From Candidatus Eiseniibacteriota bacterium (GTDB lineage: Bacteria; Orphanbacterota; Orphanbacteria; Orphanbacterales; Orphanbacteraceae), in assembly GCA_029262235.1 (NCBI GenBank), contig JAJCZU010000002.1:248001-312000 (forward strand): DNA of 64,000 nt. The letters run 5' to 3'. The position numbers and the translations under genes are program-made. Below, one piece after another: positions 37,081 through 43,850 of this stretch; position 1 is the stretch's first letter; every line of letters begins with the position of its first letter. The notes beneath the pieces are model-generated. The model did no database searches. It worked only from the letters and a program-made list of their open reading frames with translations, and had not been told where the DNA came from.

Positions 37081-38495
37081 CAATGGATACGCACGACCCC
37101 GAGCGCAATGAGGAGTTCCCGCCGCGCCCCCGCTCCGGTCGAACGCTTCGTGTGAGTCAGGTCGATCACACCATCACCATCGACGTCCCTGACTCTGTAA
37201 TCGCACGCTTCCGTTTCGTCGCAGTGCCAGCGTGAAGTCTGCTTCGTCGCGAACGAGCTGCCGTCCGTCGTCTGGTTCAGGGAGAGCGTGTGGTCGGAAA
37301 CGATCAGCATGTCGCGCAGCCCGTCGGCGTTCCAGTCGCTCGCATCGTCGAAGCGAACCGGGGACCCGCGATCGTCGTTCCAGTCGGCCTGAACGGAGAA
37401 GTCTCCCTGTTCCCGGCGTACGAACACGCCGTCTTCCGTCTGCACGTAGAGCCGGGAGTGCACAGGGACAGTCCCGCTTGCAAGCGCACGCAGAATCGCG
37501 CCCGTTCCGGTTGCCGCCGTCTGCACACGCAAGTCGGCGAGACCGTCGCCGTCGCGATCGCAGGTCGGCAGAAGGCGTCCCCATGAGTCGAGCGTGAGGA
37601 CTTGATCGGGCAACGGGCCGCAGCCGGCGCCGTGATTTCGGTGTACCGCGACCGACAGATACGCATCGAGCGGATCCTTCGGTTCGCCTGCAACCACGAG
37701 GTCCGCGAGTCCGTCGCCTTCGAGATCGCAGACGGCAACCCGCACGATCTCGTCCGAAGCGCGATCCGATTCGGAACGCCTCTGGAAGGAGATGCGGACT
37801 TCCGCGCGGGGGCGGAACGAACCATCCTGCTCGCCCGTGTGCACGGCCAGGTCGGCTTCATCGATCACAATCAAATCGACGAACCCGTCATCGTTCCAGT
37901 GCGCGGGAACGACACGCGGCGATGTCACGATCATTCTCCTTCCCCGGACTTCCGTTAGCGCCCCGCCGGGAATGGAGAATCGTCCCGTCGCCGTGAAGAG
38001 CAGCAGAGAGTCGGAGGTGGGTACGGCGAACCCGCGCCACCCGGCCCCCCGTGCGGCGAACGGGAAAGGCAGGAGGACTTTCGCCGCCGCTCCGCAGGGC
38101 ATGCGCACCGGGTAAGCCGGAGCGAGCGAAACGCCCGCGCTTCCGTTCATGACAAGACGAAGCGAGTCGCGACCGGCGAGGAGCAGTGAGCTTGCGTTAC
38201 CGGTCGTGAACGAGTCGAGTACGTCTGCTACGACATGGGAGTCATCGACTGTGAACGAATCGGAGACGACCCAGGTGTTTCTGTCGGTCTGAAGGCGGAT
38301 CCGGATCGTTCGACCGTCGAACAGCATGAGATCGAGCATGCCGTCTCCGTTCCAGTCGCTGAGTTCCCAGCGAGCTCCTGCCGGAATCGGGATCCTGATC
38401 TCTTCGTCAATGTCCCAGCGATTCGCCGATGGGATTTCGTGCCCGATCTGCAGAGCCGCGAACAGGATCAGAGCGAACGCGCGCGACCCGGTCAT
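37080..38495 (-). CDS. Secreted FG-GAP/VCBS-like repeat protein
   Basis: A 471-residue protein with a signal peptide (to about residue 24) and at least six repeats of a calcium-binding FG-GAP type: SDWNGDGMLDLMLFD, AHWNDDGFVDLIVID, CDLEGDGLADLVVAG, CDRDGDGLADLRV, SDWNADGLRDMLIVS and RDVDGDGVIDLTHT. Such repeats fold into an integrin-like propeller used in extracellular binding. No enzymatic domain is visible. It overlaps the ABC-like gene by ATGA and the barrel candidate by TGATG, placing it in the double-glycine peptide operon. Confidence 0.85.
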   Translation of the reverse strand: MTGSRAFALILFAALQIGHEIPSANRWDIDEEIRIPIPAGARWELSDWNGDGMLDLMLFDGRTIRIRLQTDRNTWVVSDSFTVDDSHVVADVLDSFTTGNASSLLLAGRDSLRLVMNGSAGVSLAPAYPVRMPCGAAAKVLLPFPFAARGAGWRGFAVPTSDSLLLFTATGRFSIPGGALTEVRGRRMIVTSPRVVPAHWNDDGFVDLIVIDEADLAVHTGEQDGSFRPRAEVRISFQRRSESDRASDEIVRVAVCDLEGDGLADLVVAGEPKDPLDAYLSVAVHRNHGAGCGPLPDQVLTLDSWGRLLPTCDRDGDGLADLRVQTAATGTGAILRALASGTVPVHSRLYVQTEDGVFVRREQGDFSVQADWNDDRGSPVRFDDASDWNADGLRDMLIVSDHTLSLNQTTDGSSFATKQTSRWHCDETEACDYRVRDVDGDGVIDLTHTKRSTGAGARRELLIALGVVRIH

Positions 38496-39166
38496 GAGGC
38501 CGCGCTTTCCGCGGCGGCGCCCCGATCACGCGGCCTCTGAAACGCGCCGTCGGCCAGCTCGATGCGTCCCATCGGAAAAGTGGGCGCGCCGACGCCGTCG
38601 CATTGCACGATTACGATCGTGGTGTCCTCCAGGCGATGAATCTCGCGCAGCGTCGAGCCGAGCTGCGCCACCTGGTTACCGCTCAGATGGGAGAAAGGAT
38701 TTTCCAGAAGGAGAAGATCGGGGTGATGCGATGCGGCAAGCACCATGTTCGCAAGCCGGGCAGCGACGGGCGAGCGTGCCCCTTCGGCGCGATTCCAGCA
38801 GTCGCCGAGCCCGACCTCGACCGCGAGTTCGTCGGCATAGCCGGCATCGAACGAGTGAAGGCGCCCGCCGAGTCTCACGACATTTTCGCGCAGTGTCGCG
38901 CCTGCATGCCAGAAGGGTGTTTCGAATAGAATCCCCATCGACCGGAGGCAGTCGACACGATTGCGACGCATGTCTCTGCCGTCAACCAGTACGACTCCGT
39001 AGGTTGGTGCCAGCAGGCCCGTCAGAAGACGAAAGAACGCACTGCCTTCCTGAGCGCTCTGCGGGTGGATGAGAATGCGCGCCCCCTCTTCCCAGCGGTC
39101 GTTCAAAGGCCCGATCGCGAGATGGGGGCGATGCAGTGTGAGATCGATCAGATCGATTCGCGTCAT
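38492..39166 (-). CDS. Degenerate ABC ATPase, exporter-NBD-like without Walker A lysine
   Basis: A 224-residue protein starting at ATG 39166 after AAAGGA; the track start is 43 codons upstream in shadow. The backbone of an ABC exporter NBD is recognisable: LLTGLLAPTYGVVLVDGRDMRRN, MGILFETPFWHAGATLRENV (as in ABCB/PCAT exporters) and Walker-B-like DLLLLENPFSHLS. However, the P-loop position reads HPQSAQEGS (no GxGK[ST]), the LSGGQ signature is missing (SPVAARLANMVLA), and the Walker B end is EN rather than DE. It is probably not an ATPase. It directly follows and overlaps a C39 peptidase gene, as if a peptidase-containing exporter had been split and had lost its membrane domain. Confidence 0.75.
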   Translation of the reverse strand: MTRIDLIDLTLHRPHLAIGPLNDRWEEGARILIHPQSAQEGSAFFRLLTGLLAPTYGVVLVDGRDMRRNRVDCLRSMGILFETPFWHAGATLRENVVRLGGRLHSFDAGYADELAVEVGLGDCWNRAEGARSPVAARLANMVLAASHHPDLLLLENPFSHLSGNQVAQLGSTLREIHRLEDTTIVIVQCDGVGAPTFPMGRIELADGAFQRPRDRGAAAESAAS

Positions 39167-39734
39167 TCGGCGCGTTTCCTTTCGCTCGCGAGATTCGAAT
39201 CCAGTATCCGGTTGTGATCCAGGCGAAGCGTTTCGATGCGATTTCGACCCGTCCGAACGCGGGGTCGAACAGCCGTACTTGCTGCGGGTCCGCATGCTCC
39301 ACCACGACGAAGTGCTCCTCTTTCAGGTGCGCAATCGAAGGATGCGGAAACGGCGTGCTTCCCGAGCCGGAGAAGCGGCCGCCGCTGACGCGGAACCCCC
39401 GCCTCTCCGCCGCGTCGCGCAGACGGCCGAAGTTCGTGCCGCCATGCGGAAGGCGCACTTCCCGTGCGATGGCAGATTCGTCGGCAGCCTCGCCCTCACG
39501 TTCGATGAGATACGCGAGTGAGGCCGCGCCGCACGTGTCGTCGGCACGCTGGAGCCGCGCCGGATCCGTATCGAGCGGCTCGCCCGACATGTAGACGGCG
39601 ACTGTCAGGCATTGCCAGCGCGAGAAACAGATCATGACGAGTAACGCTGCGGAAAAAACGAGGCGGAGGGGGAGGGCGAACCCCCTCCGCCTGCCGGTTG
39701 GTGGAGTTCCGCGGTCAGTGCTGCGGCTCTTCAC
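38982..39734 (-). CDS. Membrane-anchored C39 (double-glycine leader) peptidase
   Basis: A 250-residue protein from GTG 39734, overlapping peptide gene A by 20 bp. One transmembrane helix (about 19-37) follows an Arg-rich N-terminus, so the rest should face the periplasm. The C39 fold is clear with an intact catalytic set: oxyanion Gln62 six residues before Cys68 (LQRADDTCGAAS), His141 (EEHFVVVEH) and Asp157 (RLFDPAFG). C39 domains cut bacteriocin-type precursors after GG. The tail beyond ~183 lies over the ABC-like gene and looks non-conserved. A strong intrinsic terminator is encoded within codons ~14-27. Confidence 0.85.
   Translation of the reverse strand: MKSRSTDRGTPPTGRRRGFALPLRLVFSAALLVMICFSRWQCLTVAVYMSGEPLDTDPARLQRADDTCGAASLAYLIEREGEAADESAIAREVRLPHGGTNFGRLRDAAERRGFRVSGGRFSGSGSTPFPHPSIAHLKEEHFVVVEHADPQQVRLFDPAFGRVEIASKRFAWITTGYWIRISRAKGNAPNDANRSDRSHTASPPSRDRAFERPLGRGGAHSHPPAERSGRQCVLSSSDGPAGTNLRSRTG
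39653..39692 (-). terminator. Intrinsic terminator between the peptide genes and the processing genes
   Basis: Read on the minus strand, a perfect 12-bp stem (AGGCGGAGGGGG / CCCCCTCCGCCT, 8-nt loop) is followed by CG and six Ts. It begins 22 bp after the peptide A stop but lies inside the 5' coding part of the C39 gene. It should end most transcripts after the peptide genes and let a minority read into the processing genes. Confidence 0.85.
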
Positions 39735-40029
39735 CGCATTCTTCGTCGCCGCCGGGGATCAGGTCGAGAATGGCCCGCAGGATCTTGCGAACCCAGTTCC
39801 ACCATCCTCCCTCCGCCGCGGCGAGATCGGCCGGGAACGCCGTTCCCGTGACCCCGATTTCTGTGAGATCGGCTCCGATCCGCGTAAGGTCCCGCGCGAT
39901 CACCGCCTCGCATTCCGGTACGCGTTCTGCCATGACCGTCACCGGGTGACCATCGATCACGGGATGCGGACTCCAGGCAGTCATCCAGACAGTCAGGACA
40001 CAGAGTGTGATTCCCAGGAACGCTTTCAT
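39715..40029 (-). CDS. Sec-exported double-glycine precursor peptide A
   Basis: A 104-residue precursor with a good ribosome site (AAGGAGTG). A signal peptide (about 1-20, ending TAWS) is followed by a ~54-residue pro-region ending in DLAAAEGG (Gly74-Gly75). The predicted mature part is WWNWVRKILRAILDLIP plus an acidic tail with one Cys. Relative to GG there is D at -8, L at -7 and A at -4, similar to the ELxxIxGG leaders cut by C39 peptidases. The mature N-terminus forms a cationic amphipathic helix. It is 27 bp from peptide B and just before the C39 gene. I know no named family for it. Confidence 0.82.
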   Translation of the reverse strand: MKAFLGITLCVLTVWMTAWSPHPVIDGHPVTVMAERVPECEAVIARDLTRIGADLTEIGVTGTAFPADLAAAEGGWWNWVRKILRAILDLIPGGDEECGEEPQH

Positions 40030-40056
40030 TGTCTCACTCCTTCTTTTGCTTTCCGT

Positions 40057-40272
40057 CTAAACAATCGGGAGAAGGGGACAGTCGTCGGGACGGAAATCCC
40101 GAAAGCAGTCCAGGAGCTTCTTGAGCCAGTTCCACCAGCCGCCGGTTGCGAGCTCCCAGTCGGCTGATTGGACGATCGGATCACTTCCGAGAAGTATGGG
40201 GGTGTCTGCCGAAGGCAAAGCGCCCTCCAGAATTCCAGCGATAGCCAACGTGATGAATGCAACCCGCAGCAT
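40057..40272 (-). CDS. Sec-exported double-glycine precursor peptide B
   Basis: A 71-residue precursor from ATG 40272 with GAAGGAG five bases away; the track ORF (to 40473) begins 67 codons too early. A signal peptide (about 1-22, ending LPSA) and a short pro-region end in DWELATGG (Gly44-Gly45). The predicted mature peptide is 26 residues, WWNWLKKLLDCFRDFRPDD plus CPLLPIV, with two Cys that could form a disulfide. It matches peptide A around the junction (GGWWNW, then a basic pair and Leu-rich helix), so the two are paralogues. It is the first gene of the operon. Confidence 0.82.
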   Translation of the reverse strand: MLRVAFITLAIAGILEGALPSADTPILLGSDPIVQSADWELATGGWWNWLKKLLDCFRDFRPDDCPLLPIV

Positions 40273-40500
40273 GTTGTCTCCTTCGCCCCGAGTGAAAACG
40301 GCGGCGCAGCGGGACATGGCATTGCAAGCGAAGGGCCACGTTCTTCTCAAAAAAGAATCCGGGCGGGAGACACGATGGAGGCAGGAATTACGGGGCGAAC
40401 GGGACGGCGATCCCGTCGCGCGACGAGTCGTGTTCACGACGCGCGTGACAAGCGTGTGGTCGGCAGATGACAAGAAGCTGGCGTCTGACCCGGAACGGGA
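40273..40500. other. Leader/intergenic region of the peptide operon
   Basis: These 228 bp between queE and peptide B hold no gene I can support. They contain an inverted repeat ACGGGA-N6-TCCCGT (40399-40416) that could be an operator or the end of the queE transcript. I find no convincing sigma-70 promoter, so the operon may use an alternative sigma factor or start in a spot I cannot identify. Confidence 0.4.
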
Positions 40501-41280
40501 CTAGCGCAGGGCAAGCAGCTTGTGGCACTGGGGAATGACGCGAACATCGGAGAGTCGGCTGGACGCGATGCGGCACCAGTCGCGGAACTCGCCCTGCTCG
40601 GCGGGAGGCGCGGTGCCTTCCTGCGGCGTGACGGGCTGCAGGACGAACGGAATGTGCGGTGACTGCGCCGCCACGAGCTCGACGGCCTTTTCGAGGTCGG
40701 CCGGGTCGAGGCCGGGACCGGCCACCACCTTGACGAACAGCTTCGCAGGGAGGGCGTCGGCGATGGCGAGAAATCCGGCATGCTCGCGCCAGCGCGGCGC
40801 GTCGCCGGTGATGCTCGGCAGTTTGATGTCCATCGCGATCCATCCGATTCCCTTTTGCGGGAGCTGCGCGAGCGGCTTCGGAAGGTCACCGGTCGTCTCG
40901 AGATACACCGGCCCGAGCGTCGCGGCGGCTTTCGGAATGAACTCCTGCAGAAACGGGGCGTGAAGCAGCGGCTCTCCGCCGGTCAGGGCGACAGAATGAT
41001 GGGGGCCGGCACTCTCTTCGCGCGCGATCAGGAGCGCAAGAAGGTCAGCAGCGGTAACCGGGTTTGCGATGCGTTCGTCCGCGCCGTTGCCGGTTTCGAA
41101 AGCAAACGAGTCGGGCTGAAATCCTCTGGGCTGCCATGCGGTTACCGCTTCGGGAGTGTCGCAGTAGGAACACGTGCGATGACAGCCGTAAAAGCGAACG
41201 AAAAGCTGACGCTTTCCGAGCAGGAGCCCTTCGCCCTGAATCGAACTGAAGATCTCGAGGAGATGTGCCTGGGAGCGCAT
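40501..41280 (-). CDS. queE: 7-carboxy-7-deazaguanine synthase
   Basis: A 259-residue radical SAM enzyme of queuosine/7-deazaguanine synthesis, converting 6-carboxytetrahydropterin to 7-carboxy-7-deazaguanine. The N-terminus has the QueE motifs EIFSSIQGEG and RFYGCHRTCSYCDTPEA, with the CxxxCxxC cluster site, then ALTGGEPLLH and YLETTGDL. I start it at ATG 41280, six bases after an extended -10 (TGCTACCAT), rather than in the shadow region of the 421-residue track ORF. No other que gene is nearby. Confidence 0.92.
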   Translation of the reverse strand: MRSQAHLLEIFSSIQGEGLLLGKRQLFVRFYGCHRTCSYCDTPEAVTAWQPRGFQPDSFAFETGNGADERIANPVTAADLLALLIAREESAGPHHSVALTGGEPLLHAPFLQEFIPKAAATLGPVYLETTGDLPKPLAQLPQKGIGWIAMDIKLPSITGDAPRWREHAGFLAIADALPAKLFVKVVAGPGLDPADLEKAVELVAAQSPHIPFVLQPVTPQEGTAPPAEQGEFRDWCRIASSRLSDVRVIPQCHKLLALR

Positions 41281-41286
41281 CGCACA

Positions 41287-41295
41287 ATGGTAGCA
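41287..41295 (-). promoter_or_regulatory. Extended -10 box of queE
   Basis: Minus-strand TGC-TACCAT ends six bases before ATG 41280, matching the dipeptidase arrangement (TGC-TATAGT-N6-ATG). Leaderless-start candidate. Confidence 0.45.
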
Positions 41296-41306
41296 GACCG
41301 AGCGGC

Positions 41307-42026
41307 TTAAGGGGAGTCGACGAGTACCGGTTGCCAGGGGGAGGACTCGATCAGCGCCCCCGATTCGTCGAGGGCTGTAACATTCCACTGAACGGCCGGC
41401 GTCGTGATCCAGTCGATACCGCTTGTCGTCACCGGGAAGCGTACGAGAGCGGGGCGCGCCCCTTCGCCCGCGGGCGGTGCCGTGACCACGCTTTCGTGGA
41501 GGAGGGTGCCGTCGGATTTCTCGACGCGAATGCGATAGGAAGCGGCCGTCGGCTCGGCAGTCCATGAGAACGCGGTCGGGGCTTCGGTCAGCACGCCGCG
41601 CGGTGTAAAGGAATCGAAACCGCCCATGGCAGTCTCGCCACGGAACCGGGGGCCGTCTTCCGTAACGGAGTCGGTAGATCCGGGCCCGCTGCCGACTTCG
41701 GGGCGGGTCGTCCAGATTGCGATCAGCACGGCGGCCGCGACCGCGACGGCGGCACCCAGCGTCCATCCCCGCTTCCTGCGAAGGGGGGGGCGAGCGGCCG
41801 ATCGAGGGCGCGTGGCCGTGTCTGTAGTCCTGCCGGAACTCACCGAAGCTCCGGCGAGCGCGGTGTGCGTATTCACGTCCTGATAGAGCTCTTCGCTGCG
41901 CGCTTCGTCCCGCAGCACTTCGTTCTCGAACCGAGCCCGTTCTTCTCCGCGCAGTTCTCCCGCGATATAGCTTTCCATCGATTCGTTCCCGTTTCCGCTT
42001 CCTTCACGATCCTTCGCATCGTTCAC
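41307..42026 (-). CDS. Putative membrane anti-sigma factor
   Basis: A 239-residue single-pass protein: a cytoplasmic N-terminal ~85 residues (ESMESYIAGELRGEERARFENEVLRDEA, the helical ASD-like opening), a transmembrane helix (about 89-105, TLGAAVAVAAAVLIAIW) and a periplasmic beta-rich part containing a fibronectin-like pattern (TAFSWTAEPTAASYRIRVEK). The zinc HxxxCxxC motif is absent. Its start overlaps the sigma-factor stop by ATGA, the standard arrangement for an ECF sigma/anti-sigma pair. The C-terminal domain probably senses an envelope signal. Confidence 0.82.
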   Translation of the reverse strand: MNDAKDREGSGNGNESMESYIAGELRGEERARFENEVLRDEARSEELYQDVNTHTALAGASVSSGRTTDTATRPRSAARPPLRRKRGWTLGAAVAVAAAVLIAIWTTRPEVGSGPGSTDSVTEDGPRFRGETAMGGFDSFTPRGVLTEAPTAFSWTAEPTAASYRIRVEKSDGTLLHESVVTAPPAGEGARPALVRFPVTTSGIDWITTPAVQWNVTALDESGALIESSPWQPVLVDSP

Positions 42027-42559
42027 GCCGTCACCCCTTCCTCCCGCATCAGTTCACGCAGCTTTCCCCGGCATCGGTAGATCCTTCGATAGAAGACCGC
42101 GGCGCGCAGCTTCTCTCTCTCGGCAACCTCGGCCGGCTTTTCGCCTTCCGCAAGGCGCTGGAGATAGCGCGCGCACTGCGGATCGGTCTCTTCGAGCGTC
42201 GCGAGGAGCGCATGGATCAGCGTCTCGCTTTCGCTTTCCTGCAGTGCTTCGAGCGGCGTTTTTCCATGCGACAAACCGTACGCCGTATCGATGTTCTGCT
42301 CGCGGCTTCGCGTGCGCCGCTTCTGATAGTGATTCCCGATCGTGTTCCGAAGCACCTGGAAGCACCACGCGAGAGGGGGAAGTCCGTCTTCTGTATCCCG
42401 CGAGAAAATGCCCTCCCGTTCGAACACGACCCGGAGCGCCTCCTGGACGACGTCTTCGACCGCGTCCGGCTCGACCCGGCGGCGCGCCAGAGACAGATAG
42501 CGCTGCCGCAGCGATTCGTACCAGCGGTTGCGCTCATTCGTGTTCGCGGCGCCGGTCAT
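42023..42559 (-). CDS. ECF-type RNA polymerase sigma factor
   Basis: A 178-residue sigma-70 family protein from ATG 42559; the track start lies 32 codons upstream. Region 2 is visible as RRVEPDAVEDVVQEALRVVFE with the following LPPLAWCFQVLRNTIGNHYQK, and region 4 as LAEGEKPAEVAEREKLRAAVFYRRIYR. It lacks regions 1 and 3 as ECF factors do. It is coupled to the anti-sigma gene downstream. No Shine-Dalgarno is evident, and the target promoters are unknown; the peptide operon lies about 1.7 kb downstream on the same strand. Confidence 0.85.
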   Translation of the reverse strand: MTGAANTNERNRWYESLRQRYLSLARRRVEPDAVEDVVQEALRVVFEREGIFSRDTEDGLPPLAWCFQVLRNTIGNHYQKRRTRSREQNIDTAYGLSHGKTPLEALQESESETLIHALLATLEETDPQCARYLQRLAEGEKPAEVAEREKLRAAVFYRRIYRCRGKLRELMREEGVTA

Positions 42560-42695
42560 GACGGGTATTTGGCACCGCGGAGAATCTCCCGCGTGCGATG
42601 AAAAACGGGGAGAACGGTGTCGCCTTGCGGGGCGAAGCGGGCGTGAGGCGTGCAATCGATGGGCGGGAGCTGCATGGTTCGATATTGCCAGATCG

Positions 42696-43778
42696 TCAAA
42701 GTGGCGGCAAGGCGCGTGTCCATGCCGCGCGCGTCACTTCTTCCGCGGGCTTGTCGCGCGGCGTGAAATCATGATTGGTCAGGCCGCCCCGGCCCCGTGC
42801 CAGCCAGTTCCACCAGAAGATACCGGCGAACCATTCGAGGTCACGGGTGGCTTCGAGAGCCCCGCGATAGAGGTCGGCCTGCTCGTCGAGATCGACGGTT
42901 CCGAGCGTCTCGAAATCGTAAGGGCGGCGGCCGGCGCCGTCGATCGATCGATAGCCGATTTCCGTAAACAGCACGGGCCGCCCGCGGAGAGCGGCCAGTT
43001 CCTCGAGTTCCTGGATGTAGAACTCCCAGCGCGCGGCGATATGCGCGCTGTCCGGATCGTCGACTCCCGCGACTGTTTCGTAGAAATCGACGCCCAGAAA
43101 ATCGAGGCTGCGCCAGAACTCGATTGCGAACGCCTCCTGGTAAGTCGCGGCGTACGTCAGGCGCCCTGAAAAGCGCGCACGGCAATCGGCGATCACATCT
43201 CGCCAGTCCGAATCACGATGCGAGAGCGAGCGAAATTCCGTGCCGACGAGAAAGAGATCCACTCCCTCGGCTTCCGCGAGGTCGAGCCACGGAAACAGGA
43301 AGTTACGGTACGATGCGAACCAGGCTTCGGGGTTTGCGGGGTCGAGATAGCCGCGCCATTCGCCCGTATCGAGATCGATATGTGGTTTCAGCGAAACGAC
43401 CAGTCCGCGCGACCGTGCCGCCCGGATGAGAGTGCGCACGTGCGCGGCATCGGGTGTCCGGGAGTCCCCGGTTCGGATCGTGCTCGCGGTGAGACGCGGC
43501 TGATATCCCGTGACGAGGATCGCGACATGGGTGGCGCCGGTGGCGGCGATTTCGTCCAGCATCGCGAGAGCCGTCGGCGATCCGTAGCCGTTCCGGGTCC
43601 AGTCGGCCAGCACGAACCCGCGCATATCCTCGGATGTCCCCGGCGGGGGGGGCAGCGGACCGGTGCCGCCGCTGCAGGCAAGCCCCAGCAGCAGCGCGGG
43701 CAGCGTCCCGCGCAGGGCGGGCAGCGTCCCGCGCCGCATTACGCGGACCCGCTTTCGAATCAGCCATCGGATTCCCAT
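42696..43778 (-). CDS. GH113-like glycoside hydrolase lipoprotein
   Basis: A 360-residue lipoprotein (lipobox LLGLAC) with a TIM-barrel sequence of the GH113 endo-mannanase type: SLKPHIDLDTGEWRG, the acid/base candidate in LVGTEFRSLS, LTYAATYQEA, LDFLGVDFYE and the nucleophile candidate in PVLFTEIGY, then IFWWNWLARG. Both catalytic glutamates are in place. Family members cleave beta-1,4-mannans; substrate here is inferred. The start at 43778 is six bases after TACGAT. The signal region carries a 21-bp tandem duplication (GTLPALRGTLPAL). Confidence 0.82.
   Translation of the reverse strand: MGIRWLIRKRVRVMRRGTLPALRGTLPALLLGLACSGGTGPLPPPPGTSEDMRGFVLADWTRNGYGSPTALAMLDEIAATGATHVAILVTGYQPRLTASTIRTGDSRTPDAAHVRTLIRAARSRGLVVSLKPHIDLDTGEWRGYLDPANPEAWFASYRNFLFPWLDLAEAEGVDLFLVGTEFRSLSHRDSDWRDVIADCRARFSGRLTYAATYQEAFAIEFWRSLDFLGVDFYETVAGVDDPDSAHIAARWEFYIQELEELAALRGRPVLFTEIGYRSIDGAGRRPYDFETLGTVDLDEQADLYRGALEATRDLEWFAGIFWWNWLARGRGGLTNHDFTPRDKPAEEVTRAAWTRALPPL
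43696..43737. repeat. 21-bp tandem duplication in the GH113-like signal region
   Basis: GCGGGCAGCGTCCCGCGC with a 3-bp spacer occurs twice in tandem (43696 and 43717), giving an in-frame seven-residue duplication. Confidence 0.7.
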
Positions 43779-43784
43779 GTCACG

Positions 43785-43790
43785 ATCGTA
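43785..43790 (-). promoter_or_regulatory. -10-like box of the GH113-like gene
   Basis: Minus-strand TACGAT ends six bases before ATG 43778; no Shine-Dalgarno. Leaderless-start candidate. Confidence 0.35.
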
Positions 43791-43850
43791 TATCCAGTCG
43801 TTTCAGAGAGCGAGCGGATCCTCCGGAATTCAGCTTTGGGTGAAGGACAT

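Noticed and set aside
38492-39166. ABC-like gene as a functional bacteriocin exporter
   Set aside because: No membrane domain, no Walker A lysine, no LSGGQ motif.
40057-40473. 138-aa version of peptide B starting at 40473
   Set aside because: The first 67 residues have no ribosome site or conserved pattern; ATG 40272 has GAAGGAG and starts a signal peptide.
42696-43778. WWNW in the GH113-like protein as a third member of the WWNW peptide family
   Set aside because: It is the IFWWNWLARG active-site loop of a large TIM-barrel enzyme, with no GG junction; chance similarity.
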